Below, in pieces: positions 34,201 to 43,532 of a DNA stretch of 64,000 nt. Each line of letters opens with the position of its first letter. The first letter of the stretch is position 1. The position numbers were made by a program, and so were the translations under genes. The notes under the pieces were generated by a model. That model did not search any database and was not told the DNA's origin. It saw only the letters and a list, made by a program, of their open reading frames with translations. This DNA is from Lepisosteus oculatus (Eukaryota > Chordata > Actinopteri > Semionotiformes > Lepisosteidae), in NCBI RefSeq assembly GCF_040954835.1, contig NC_090723.1, positions 9,682,001 to 9,746,000 on the forward strand. Direction: 5' to 3'.

Positions 34201-36407
34201 TCATGTCATTTGCCAAACCGCTTTATACCATGCGGTGTCGTGGGAAGCCGTAGCCTACCTAGCAAGCAACGAGCGCAAGGCAGGGTACACCCTGGACAGG
34301 ACACCAGTCCATCACAGGGCAAGTGCAAGTGCAAGCCATACATGGGGACAAATTGGAGGCCACGGTAAAGGCCGAGGGGGAATAACTCCCTACTCTTATT
34401 GAGAAATGCCCTTGGTTTAACATCTGATCCGAAAGACAGCACCCGTCTTATAGTCTTATAGTGTCCCCGCCACTATACCAAGGCATTAGGACCCACACAG
34501 ACCACAGGGTGGGCCCCCCATGCTGGTCCCATCTAGGTACTGACCAGGCTCAACCCTGCTTAGCTTCAGGGGGTAGCCAGTTAAGAACTGCAGGGTGATA
34601 TGGCTTCTGGCGCTCTTTAGTGATTTTTATATTGTTCAAAACCTCTAATTATGAACACATTCACCAACATTTCTGGGTAGATCCCCCCAGAAATCTATAT
34701 TTGCCCCTCCATGGTGACCCCTTGACCTTTACAAGAGTATATCCAGCCTTCCGGCAAGCCCACATGGTGAGAGTCAACAGCACACAGGCCAAGGCAGAGT
34801 ACAACTCTCCCGCATAATAACATCTGTCCCTGCAGAAAGGAGCCGAGAAAAACAACATTTTCTGACAACAGCAGCACTGATACCACCATGTGGTTCACTT
34901 ATCATTTAACTCAGTGAACATCTGACTCACCGATTTAAGATTGTTTTTCTTTGCAGCTGCTCCAGATATCTCCATCAGCCCCCCATAGTGCTCTCTCACG
35001 GATACCTTTCCACCTAAAACGACGGTACAGCGCAAACAGATTTTTCATCAATCATATTCAGCTTCTGAACAGGCGCAGATTTTGGGATCCTTACGATGCC
35101 TAAAGAGACTCCAAGGCAAGACTGGCTCTAAGGTGGGAGGTGGACACCAACTCAGACGCGTCTCTCGCTGAACACCCCCTGTCTGTCGTGCATCAGGTAC
35201 CCTCTCATCAAGATACTGAATGCCTCCTCAACTTGACAATTTGGATGAGTGAGAAAACCTTGCATTTTTGGAGGTGGGCAGATTTGTCTGCTTACTATCC
35301 TCTGTGAAGGCCACATCTGCAAAAGAATATCCTGGCTACACCTGCTTGGAAACGTCCAGAGACACTGGGTGTATCAAGAGAGAGCCCAGCAGCTCTGCCC
35401 TGAAAACTCTATTTATCCTCCTTTTCCTCTCAGAAAACATGACCCTGCCACCCTGCCAGTGACAGCCTGCGAGTTTTCTTTTAAGATGTAACACGAAACC
35501 ACTTAGCGAGTGAAATGACTGTGTGGCCATGACCTTTAGAGGCAGTGGGAGAGGTTTCATCGAAATCTGATCCATTGTATCTCAAGAACAGATTTGCGTG
35601 ATTTGCGATTTACAGAAGATTCTCACGCTGGGCGACAAAGCAGCCCTGCTCCTTCCTCACCCTTCGGCTCCCTCGCTGCACTCTCACTCTCGGGCTGGTA
35701 AACGGGTGCAAAAAGCAAACCATCTCCCCATCTTTAAAGAAAAAACAAGGAGACACACTGAAAACGTGAAAATCCTTCTAACAAAGACACCATTTTTCCG
35801 TTTTCCATAGTTTTGGGAAATTTGCTTGGTTTCGTTCCAAAATGCTGAGCTGCAAAGGCCCTGGTTGTAGAAACTGCCTTTACTACATCCACACAAGACA
35901 TCCTTGTCTTGAGGTCTTGTACATGAGGTGAGCAGTACAGCAGGAACCTGCCTGCAAGTGTGAGCTGGTCTTCATCACAAGTCTCTCTCATGGCAGGTTC
36001 ACAATAAGCAGGGATGTTGGTCTGTGTTTTGCAGGTTTGCCACTTGAAGCTTTAACCTTTCCTCCTCTTCCCTTCTCTCTCCTCCTCTCCCACACTCTCC
36101 TCATATTGTCTCTGCCCCCCATCCTGCTGTCTTCTCTCTCTGTGTCCCTGTACCACCCTGTCTGCAGCACCTCCTGAAGGTTCTGACGGCGGAGTTGCCC
36201 CCATTCCGTCACCAGACCAACGCCATGTACACCCCCCTGACCGCGCTCAAGCACATCGACCCCACGGGGAACATGGCCACTGACGCCTTCTACAAGATGG
36301 TCTTCCAGTACGACCGCGTCATGAAGGCCAGCCTCATGTGCCTCAAGATGCTGAGATGGAAGGCGCAGAAACTGAACAACGGCATGAAGATGCTCGGGCT
36401 CAAGTGA
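22268..36407 (+). CDS. rdh8-like: RDH8-family retinol dehydrogenase (short-chain dehydrogenase/reductase), complete, six exons
   Basis: RDH8 reduces all-trans-retinal to all-trans-retinol with NADPH in photoreceptor outer segments after bleaching. Exons: 22268-22364, 27826-27987, 30087-30266, 31110-31203, 31434-31617 and 36168-36407. Phases match and they join to 318 residues (human RDH8 311). The nucleotide-binding motif is TGCSSGIG (9-16), with VATMRN near 34-39. NNAG is at 88-91, and the catalytic tetrad is N113, S141, Y154 and K158 (YTASK). [10 protein letters not shown] after the active site and the C-terminal [14 protein letters not shown] segment follow RDH8 and not HSD17B1, its closest relative. 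Start 22268 has a strong context (GAGATGG). The gene is intact, with large repeat-filled introns 1, 2 and 5. Whether it is the one-to-one orthologue of RDH8 or a sister paralogue cannot be settled here. Confidence 0.92.
22365..23356 (+). other. rdh8-like intron 1, part upstream of the Tc1 element
   Basis: Intron 1 runs from the donor at 22365 to the acceptor AG at 27824-27825. This first kilobase shows no exon and contains an AT-rich stretch around 22430-22520. It ends at the TA (23355-23356) where the transposon inserted. Confidence 0.6.
23357..26286 (+). mobile_element. Tc1/mariner-type transposon, dead, split by a hAT insertion
   Basis: Terminal inverted repeats begin CAGTGCCCCCCAAAAGTATT on the left (from 23357) and end with the matching AATACTTTTAGAGGGCACTG on the right (to 26286). 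TA lies on both sides, the expected target duplication. Without the inner 1408-bp insertion and its target duplicate, the element is about 1.51 kb, normal for Tc1-like elements. Remnants of transposase are visible on the plus strand, for example 'ccagatctgaatcctattga' near 25903 (SPDLNPIE), but stops and frame shifts are numerous. A G16 run at 26114-26129 is unusual. Confidence 0.92.
24305..25712 (-). mobile_element. hAT-superfamily transposon nested in the Tc1 element
   Basis: The ends CAGTGGTTCTCAAACT (24305-24320) and AGTTTGAGAACCACTG (25697-25712) are perfect 16-bp inverted repeats of the Charlie type. The 8-bp sequence ACTTAACT is duplicated on both sides (24297-24304 and 25713-25720), diagnostic for hAT. 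A broken transposase reads on the minus strand: an open part at 24919-25218 has features of ZBED5/Charlie-like proteins, such as [27 protein letters not shown] and QLDES. Most of the gene is missing, so it is not autonomous. A SINE-tail-like piece (tagcgcc...caaagcgctttacag) sits at about 24478-24520. Confidence 0.95.
26431..26842. repeat. Chimeric duplicate of the rdh8-like 5' UTR and of intron 2 sequence
   Basis: 26431-26514 repeats 22183-22266, the 5' UTR ('gagagcaggacaggtg', 'ggcccaagac', 'cagcaga') and diverges at the start-codon position. 26503-26842 repeats 29700-30012, just before exon 3 ('caggcccaagtcttcattgt', 'gatgagctgtaactcatttc', 'gcacgtgaaagaac'). No exon is carried. It looks like a remnant of an internal duplication with deletion; a low-copy mobile sequence is the alternative. 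Confidence 0.7.
26843..27373 (+). other. rdh8-like intron 1 between duplicate and minisatellite
   Basis: No exon or repeat was recognised. The open frames here are short and occur on both strands. Confidence 0.4.
27374..27813 (+). repeat. 11-bp minisatellite, 40 units, next to rdh8-like exon 2
   Basis: Forty consecutive 11-bp units fill exactly 440 bp. The main unit is TGTCCTGCGTG, with variants TGTCCTGCTCG and TGAACTGTGGG. In the middle they alternate as a 44-bp higher-order unit of four (GCGTG, GCTCG, GCGTG, GTGGG endings). Because 11 is not a multiple of 3, the array stays open in all frames and produces long false ORFs on both strands. It ends 12 bp before the first base of exon 2. Confidence 0.97.
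27988..29699 (+). other. rdh8-like intron 2
   Basis: No exon is seen between the donor at 27988 and the duplicated block. A candidate CTCF core (GCAGCAGGTGGCGCTG) lies at 29668-29683. Confidence 0.5.
29700..30012. repeat. Intron 2 partner of the 26503-26842 duplicate
   Basis: About 310 bp is clearly homologous to 26503-26842, with small indels. It stops roughly 75 bp before exon 3 (30087). Its left edge ('aagacgcag') also resembles the end of the 5' UTR at 22253-22261. Confidence 0.7.
30685..30875. repeat. Fold-back element, copy 2, in rdh8-like intron 3
   Basis: Arms around 'tttcggctgtggagcctgct' and 'acctgaagagggctccacag' pair with each other. The outer sequence 'cagcatggaataaaccttta' and 'gcagccgacgcatgctgaca' matches the copy at 7255-7480. 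The left arm is shorter than in copy 1. Confidence 0.7.
32212..32498 (+). repeat. 5S-SINE tail copy (5' truncated)
   Basis: Sense-strand match to the 3' two-fifths of 21155-21710: 'caatcatggcctcctaataa', 'gctttgagtggagtgtccag' and a terminal (AATG/AATT)n run. The 5S head is absent, as expected from truncated reverse transcription. Confidence 0.85.
33400..33650 (-). repeat. Old dispersed repeat in rdh8-like intron 5
   Basis: 'ggaggcatctttttacccgg' and 'gaagccgataccctgg' match the family at 42185-42530 in reverse. The open frame inside it is part of the repeat and not a gene. Confidence 0.5.
34195..34615 (-). repeat. 5S rRNA-derived SINE with a different 3' tail
   Basis: On the minus strand the head (34525-34575) retains the 5S box A, AGCTAAGCAGGGTT, and a box C-like GGTCAGTACCTAGATGGGA. 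The body (34405-34500) matches 21430-21575, but the tail (34195-34380; plus strand 'gggtacaccctggacaggac') is unrelated to the tail of the 21155-21710 copy. It is a second 5S-SINE subfamily and not a 5S gene. Confidence 0.85.
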
Positions 36408-36845
36408 GAGGTTCTCTCTCTGCGTCTTCCCGGACCCCCTCCTCCCTCGGGCCACCCCCAGGTAACCAGCAAACACCCAGCAGTGGGACGACACAGCCCA
36501 CAGCGCTCGTCTCAGCCGCTGCCGAGAGGTTACAGATGAACCTGCTGTCACTGTGTTGATACAACAACAACAACAACAACAAAAAACATGATTTTATTTT
36601 GTTGTGCCGTTTTGTAAGTTTTTCTTATACTCCTGATGCGGAACCTGGCTGCCAGCACTGACTTTACCAGTTCAGTCTCTCTCATGCTGCTCCGCCTCAG
36701 TTTCTCCTATTTTGTTTAACTGACTCAGTAATGCCTCTCCCCTCCGTCTTAACACCCCATTGCGAGAGTAGGACTGCAGTCACCTACTCTCTGTAAAGCT
36801 CTTTCCATTCTCACGGGTTGGAAAACACAAAATAAAGTCACAGAA
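36408..36845 (+). other. rdh8-like 3' UTR, with (CAA)n and poly(A) signal
   Basis: The UTR contains a short (ACA)n tract at 36561-36582 and ends at AATAAA (36831-36836). Confidence 0.75.
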
Positions 36846-37240
36846 GTGACTGCTAGCATCCTGCACCTCCAGTGTTATTCGCTAAACTCCAGACAAAACA
36901 GTGGTGGCACTCTATTAGTCTTAACAAAGTCATGAACAGCTTTGTTAGAGATGGACGATGGCAATATACGTGCCTGAAACTGAAACCAGATTGTTGTTGC
37001 TGTGGTTAATAATACCTGTGACTCAGCAGGACCCTGGGTCCAAAGGCTGGTGCTGTCTTTGGTCTTTCTGCTCTTGACCAGGCCTATGCACAGTACATGA
37101 AAAGCTGTGCATATGCAACATTAATAATTGAAAGTCTTATTTTTTTGTTGATCTTCCAGGTACAACATTGTTGTCGTACATTAAGCATAATGGAACTCAA
37201 AAAGGCCCCTTCAGTGGGACGTAGTATTTTATAGCTGTAT

Positions 37241-37455
37241 AATTAATAATAATTGCTTACACTTATATAGCGCTTTTCTGGACACTCCACTCAAAGCGCT
37301 TTTACAGGTAATGGGGACTCCCCTCCACCACCACCAATGTGCAGTATCCACCTGGATGATGCGATGGCAGCCATAGTGCGCCAGAACGCTCCCCACACAC
37401 CAGCTCTCAGTGGGGAGGAGAGCAGAATAACGAAACCAATTCATAGATGGATGTA
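37241..37455 (-). repeat. 5S-SINE tail copy (5' truncated)
   Basis: 'cttatatagcgcttttctgg', 'caccaccaccaatgtgcag' and 'ccagctctcagtggggagga' align with the 21155-21710 copy in the same orientation. The match stops near 'ttcatagatgga'. Confidence 0.85.
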
Positions 37456-38094
37456 TGGATTCATGTTCATGCTGGATTCATATTCATGATCCTGTTTGGC
37501 AGAAACCTGTCTCTAAATAGATATTTAGTGTGTGTTGCTGTTTTTTCTCAAATTTGCAAATGCAGGGAGAGCTCCTATCCTGCACTGAAATGTGTGTCCC
37601 TGTTACGCCAGGCTTCAGTCTCAAGGCAAAAGGTTTCAGTGCAACTGTGTTCTTGCAAATGCCCTCCACCTTGTCAAGTTCATGTGAGTAACAATAAATG
37701 GTGAAGATTTAAACACTGGGCTGGGTCTGTCTCTTTGATCTCTTACAGAGCCGGTCAGGAAAATTAACAATAGAGCGTTAACGTCCAAGAGCTTCGCTAG
37801 GAGAGAGCTGGTAACAGGTTTCCACATGCCTTCCTGACCTATTGATATCGTATTAATTCAAGGTGTAATTACTGTCATCATTTTCACATTTACTGTTACT
37901 GTATGTGATACAGCAGCACTGTGTGTTCAGGACATTTCCAGTTAATGAGTAACAAGACACATACTGGAAACTGGGAGGAAGATCTGGTCTGTAATCAGAA
38001 AAGGTGTGAAGCAGGCAAAACGATCAGCTGACAAAGGCTGACGCAGCGCATTAATCTGCTTCCTGGTGTCTTTTCATTTGAAGCTGCTGTTTAT

Positions 38095-38375
38095 TATTTG
38101 CATCGTGAAGGGCCTCACGCGGGCGGAGCATGGGGGGAGGGGGGGGGGCGAGGACGATGTGAAAACGCACAAGCACGCCGTCTGGTACAGGGGTCGCCGG
38201 CACAGGGTGAGATGGGAAAACCTGGCTAACCATCTGACCCCAGCAGCACATGGCCAATTCAAGGTCCACTGCTTGGACAATCCCAGTCACAGATGGCCAA
38301 TGAAAGGAGCCCAGGCTCGAACGGCTGAAATCTGGAGCATGTGGCTCAACTAAAACAGCACCCTGACTGCTTGAG
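38095..38375 (-). repeat. Probable tRNA-derived SINE
   Basis: On the minus strand, 'tggctcaagcagtcaggg' (box A-like) and 'ccgttcgagcctggg' (box B-like) form a tRNA-type promoter. A body with 'ggccatgtgctgctgggg' follows. It ends in a poly-G/C-interrupted stretch near 38130. No second copy is in the window, so the family call rests on the head. Confidence 0.6.
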
Positions 38376-41300
38376 CCACTTGTGGGCTCCTGGTGCGTAA
38401 GAATCTGAGAAACAGCGACAGATAATCACTCTTGTGACACCAAGGCGAAGTGCTTCTTTACAGGTGTGAGAGTGGAGAGTCTTCATACATCCACATGTCC
38501 GTTCTCTAGAAACCAGACTGGCCGTTACCGTGTTGCGGCACAAAATATTGATTAAAATGAAAAATTTCCTTCAGAGATGGGCAGTGTCCCAAAGCCCTTC
38601 CTCCAAGTCCGCACTTCTGTGATGCAGAGCACGTGAGGACTTCAAGTGCACAGGCGTTCGACGGCGCACCGTTATAAAAAGAGTAATGGGACCCCCTCAT
38701 GTGACAGCACTCACTGGTCACAAGGCTCAGGGTCACAATGCTGTCTGTTGATGCTGCTCTTTCACTGGCTAAGTCCATGACTGCAGAGAATTTTCTAAAG
38801 ACATTTTCCATTCTCTGCTCACAATTTGAACAAATCAAATGTCATCTCATCTGTCCCTGCACAAAAGTAGTGACATATCGTATTCGCTCTTGTAGAGCAG
38901 TCTGGACCCAGGCGGAGTAAACTAAGGAAAACTTGGCAATACCACTCTCTGTTTATTGTACTATTAAATACATTTCTCCTCGTCTGTCTGGGGTACACAA
39001 CTCATTCATTCATGCTGAACAGGACTGATTCAAAGCGGTCAAAGTAAATAAGGTAAACTCAAAGTTTACCTCAAAGCTTTGTAGTATTAAATACTTTAAT
39101 ACTACAAAAAATACTCCAGAAGTAAACGAATATTCATCAGTTGAAACGGGGTGACGAAATAAGAGCTTTATGTCAACACTTTGTACCTAGAATACATACA
39201 TTATGAATCTAAAGTTGCCTAATGAAATTTTATTTTTACATAAAATATTATGAATTTTAAAACTGTGAAAAAATATTTTTTTAAAAAAGAGAATATTTTG
39301 TTCTCCATGGCAACTTCCCTCTGCTTCGATAAGTTAGACCTTGAAGCACCACCATTCTGCAAGGAATTGTGGGAAATTCCCGTCAACAATATCCGCTCCG
39401 ATGCCGACTTCAGAGAAGGGTGCATTGGGGGAGCTCGTGGGCACCCTTGTGAAACACAAATTAGAAATGAGACACCTGAGCCCATGCAGACTTGAGTGAG
39501 AACGCGCAAATGAAGGACACAAGACCACAAGTGTGCATACTGGGACACGGCTGTCGTTGGAGGACGAAAATCGAAACGAATTGATAATTGCACATTTGAA
39601 ACAAAATGCTGATAGCCAACCTGTGCTCATTTTGCTGTGCCCTTTTAGTATGGAGCCATTGCCCTTATACTGTACATGTCACCAGTATGTGTTACAGTGG
39701 TCCAGCAGTAATGTCAGACCATTCTGCACTGAGGAAGCTGGTGGAAGCACTGCTGAATGTTATTGACACAGTTCTGTCTCCTTTGTAATATTGCACAACA
39801 AGCGGCGAAGCTGGTCGCATTCTTCGTCAGAGGCCAGAGTTAGCAGCATTACTCAAAGCTCTACCCGCCCAGCCACTCCGAAACTCAACAGTCACCGTTT
39901 CACGTGGAGGAGGAGACACTGAAAACCTCCAGGCTGTCTTCTTTCAGCATCTTACCTTCTAAGAGCAAATTCCCATGGAAAATTTGCGTGCTGATTTTAC
40001 CATTGTTTTCCTTTCACCATTTTAATGTTCCTTGATACGACGGTCAAGTGAAATTTCCCAGTCAGGTGCGCCGTGCTTCCCCACACCTCCCATGCTTGCG
40101 CTGTTCTGACCTGGATGAGCTGGAGACACGTGTCAATGCGTCAACATGTGTTATGTTATTTCCAACCTCCAGGTGTACCAGAGCAAACAAACATGGTGTT
40201 GTGACAGTTCTCTCATGGTTTTATGACCACTATAACACGGATCTGCTTTCCCATGCTTTGTACCAGTAAGTGATTTCACCATGATTGACTGTGCTCGACT
40301 CCGCTCATACTGTGCTGTGCTGCAGCAGAGCTTTGGAAAGGAGAGCTGGCCATGTTACCCTTTGGACTTGTCCTGTTTTCAAGTCTGCTTTTGGAAAGAT
40401 GGAGAAGAGGGCAGCACACCCACAGCGTTCAACCGTGGTTAAACCAAATGGCTCAAGCCTGACATACCCCTGATATAGGAGCTAAAAGCAGGGACTGTGG
40501 TCAGCGTGGACACCCCAGCGCTCTGTGGTGGAGCTCAGCACCGCAGCACGTGAGCACCTGCCACAGCACCAGTATCTACAGCTGTGGCACAGGCGGTACA
40601 AACAAGTCACATGCTGATGCTCTGCATGGAAAAGATTTGAGTTTTTTTCTCCATAAGCGGCACTATTTTAAAGTGGAGTTTTTCAGTTGTTTTCTTCAAG
40701 CTCTCTTTTTGAAATGGCCCTCAAGAAAAAAAAGGTCTCAAGGCATTTCTGACCTTGCACTGCAGCAGGTTGACAATCTGGACAGACCCCTGCTGCAAGT
40801 AAGCGCAGTAATTAAGTACAGGAACGAAATCCCAGATGACATTGTTGCCTTCCAGTATAGACTTGCATAGCAATGTAATGGATAATGTTGGGACCTGGGT
40901 GTATTTGTTCCCCAAATTCCTTTAAAGCAAGTGATGGAATTCGCTGTAAATACAGTCTAACATCTGATGCTGCTTTGTGCTCAACTCCGCTAATATCAGA
41001 AATGTGTCACTTAACACTATAGTACACTGCCCAAAGTGCTTCAGGCTAAAACAGCTCCTTTATCACTTAGTATTATAGTATATTACTGTATCTGGGCTTA
41101 TGGAAGGCGCTCAGACTAAACTTCACCTGCAATTAAACTGTGGTTAATCCACCTACTCGCTGTGGCAAAAGCCATCTAGACAGACTGGGGCAGCAAAACC
41201 CACTGAATGAAAATATATATTTTTTAAAAGTAGGCGAGTGTTTTGCAGTTCCTTACGAAGGGGCACACCACGGTAAAAACACAGTTAAGAGTAGAGCGGC

Positions 41301-42039
41301 CAAGTGGAATCATGGCTGAGGAACAGATACAGCATGGTACAAACTGGGGGGTAACACATGGCTGAGCACAGTAATAGCTTGGTAGGCAGAAGCACAGGAA
41401 GGCCCTGGGGAAAACTGAGGATGCTGTGCAAATTCAGCATGACACACTTTCACAAAGGCGAAAGGCCCCTGTCCTCCACCCTGTCCGAGACGAGACCCCT
41501 CTTTCACACCCCAACTTTCACCCAGGGCTGAGGAGGCCGATGGGACAGCTCGACACAGGGAGCCCGAGACGCCCCAGTGGAATTTCCAGAAATAACGTAG
41601 AGAAGATCGCTGGCTGTGATTTGAATAACAGGCCACTAAAAATAGCTGCTGACAACAGATGTTTACTCACAAACACCCAGAGGAAGGCGGACAGGAGGGA
41701 GGGATTGCTCGGCGGTGCGAGGCGAGTTTCGACCGCCCGGTGCGTTCTCTGCAGGACGCTAGGGTCGCCGACCGTGTCGAGAAAAATAAAGTTTCACTTC
41801 GCATTCCACTTTCAAAAGACGCAAGCGGGAGCCCTATTTTTAACCGGCAGCGTGTGTATTTTTCACATGTGATGAACTGAAATAAGTCTGGATTTCCTCT
41901 CAGGGTGCAGACAGCGTGACCCCCAATCTGGATATGAAAGCATCTGGTACAAACAGATAAGAGGACAACTCCAGCCAGACATGCAGCGCCCGATGGGGTG
42001 CAGAGAAGTTAGGGCGCTTTCCCTGACGCTTGATGCTTC

Positions 42040-42093
42040 CTAACAACAACACGCCCTCGATGAAAGTTTCGCCGCAGTAAATTTGCATGGCCG
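42040..42093 (+). repeat. Short duplicated motif block, copy 1
   Basis: Shares 'gccgcagtaaatttgcatgg' and the upstream 'acaacaacacgcc' with 43484-43532 ('accgcagtaaatttgcatgg', 'acaacaacatgca'). Both include ATTTGCAT, the POU octamer. Confidence 0.6.
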
Positions 42094-42184
42094 TTTTAGT
42101 GTTTCTGTCTTATTGTTTGGCCAATATTACACAGTCCCACGCATTTACTATACAGGGCTTTGCCACGCTTTTGCACAGGTCATA

Positions 42185-42530
42185 AGACCCTGGTCATAAG
42201 GTCATAAGATCATATAAAGGTTACAAACGAGATGTGCCTGTTTGGCCCACCTAGGAGTTTTGGTTGCTAGTTGCCAAATTATTTGTGGAGCTCATCCTTC
42301 TGTTTCTTGAGTGAAGTCAGTGTATCTTCCTCAACAGTATAGCTTGTTAGCTTCTTCCAGACCAGCTGCAAGCCTATATGTAAAGAAGGGTCTGCTGTTC
42401 TTAGTTTTAAATGCACTTCTTCATAGTTTCCACTTGTCCTTTGGTTGGTGTTTCTTGGTTGATTCTGATGAAGTCCTATTGTGTTGACTTGTTTTAAGTT
42501 CCCTGCTATAATCATGAGTACTAACAATAC
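42185..42530 (+). repeat. Old dispersed repeat, intergenic
   Basis: It begins 'cataaggtcataagatcata' and 'gttacaaacgagatg', the typical start of a widespread fish repeat. It continues with 'cttgttagcttcttccagac' and 'gtaaagaagggtctgctgtt'. Pieces of the same family are at 690-965, 17240-17460, 33400-33650 and possibly 54818-54845. Confidence 0.6.
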
Positions 42531-43483
42531 CAGAATCTACTGCAAATCATTCATTTCAATCAGGAAGAGCAAGTGGTCTAAATACAGATTCTTGCGGTAT
42601 TCCACCAATTCTAACATCCCAATTTGTGCATTCACCCCCTAACTGTCTACAATCCATTGACTAATTCTCATTCCAAATAAATGTTACCTTATATGCCTAC
42701 CGACTGTAATTTGAGAAACAACTTTTTAACAACTCAAAATTATTCTCATGAACCATATTGTATGCTATTTTTGTATCAATTACAAATGCTTGTTCAAGGA
42801 ACCCTAACGAGTTCGTTAAGCAAGACTAACCTTTTCTAAATCCATGCTATTCTATTGCTGTAAAGATCACCTTCTGGTTTTAATTATTACACTTTGCATC
42901 ATATCTCTTATACTGTACTGCACGTTACCATGTGTTTGCTGCAGTGCGGCTCGTACTTTTAATGGACGCTGCAACCCCACACACTACGGACCAGCTGCAC
43001 CCTTGAAGCTGCTGGTCAGCAACTGACTGCAGAAAGTGTGAAACCCATCCATTTGAACAATGATTTTTAAGTAAACACTAGAGAACAGGTGTGATGAAAA
43101 CTGTAAAATGCTGCAAAGAAGTACTCAGCTTTCTAACCACAGCTGCTCTTAGTAATTTTCCAGTCACTTGAACATGCTCTGAAAAGGACACGTAGCTTCG
43201 GACTACACAATCCTCTCCCTTTCCCACAGCCAGTACTATTGCCTCTGTCCTCTGGGATGGTGTGTGTGTTTTCACAAAGCATTTTACATCAATCAAGTTC
43301 AAAACTGGTTTACCTGTGAAAGAACTATTGGACTGAGCAGAAGACAGTAAGGAACCATCAGGCTGGAATTTAAGTCCTGGAGAGACCCCGGACTCAGGGA
43401 AATACAGTACATTGACAGCTCCTCAGATGTCGCTCTGCGTCTTTATTGGATAAACTTGTTTCCCTAAAGCTCGGTGCATCCTC

Positions 43484-43532
43484 ACAACAACATGCACTCA
43501 GTGAAAGTCTCACCGCAGTAAATTTGCATGGC
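43484..43532 (+). repeat. Short duplicated motif block, copy 2
   Basis: Second copy of the block at 42040-42093, about 1.4 kb away in the same orientation, with several substitutions. Confidence 0.6.

Noticed and set aside
22268..36407. HSD17B1 (17-beta-hydroxysteroid dehydrogenase) as identity of the SDR gene
   Set aside because: The [13 protein letters not shown] and [10 protein letters not shown] segments and the C-terminal third follow RDH8; human HSD17B1 has CNAG, DVNVVGTVR and ECGPVHTAF there.
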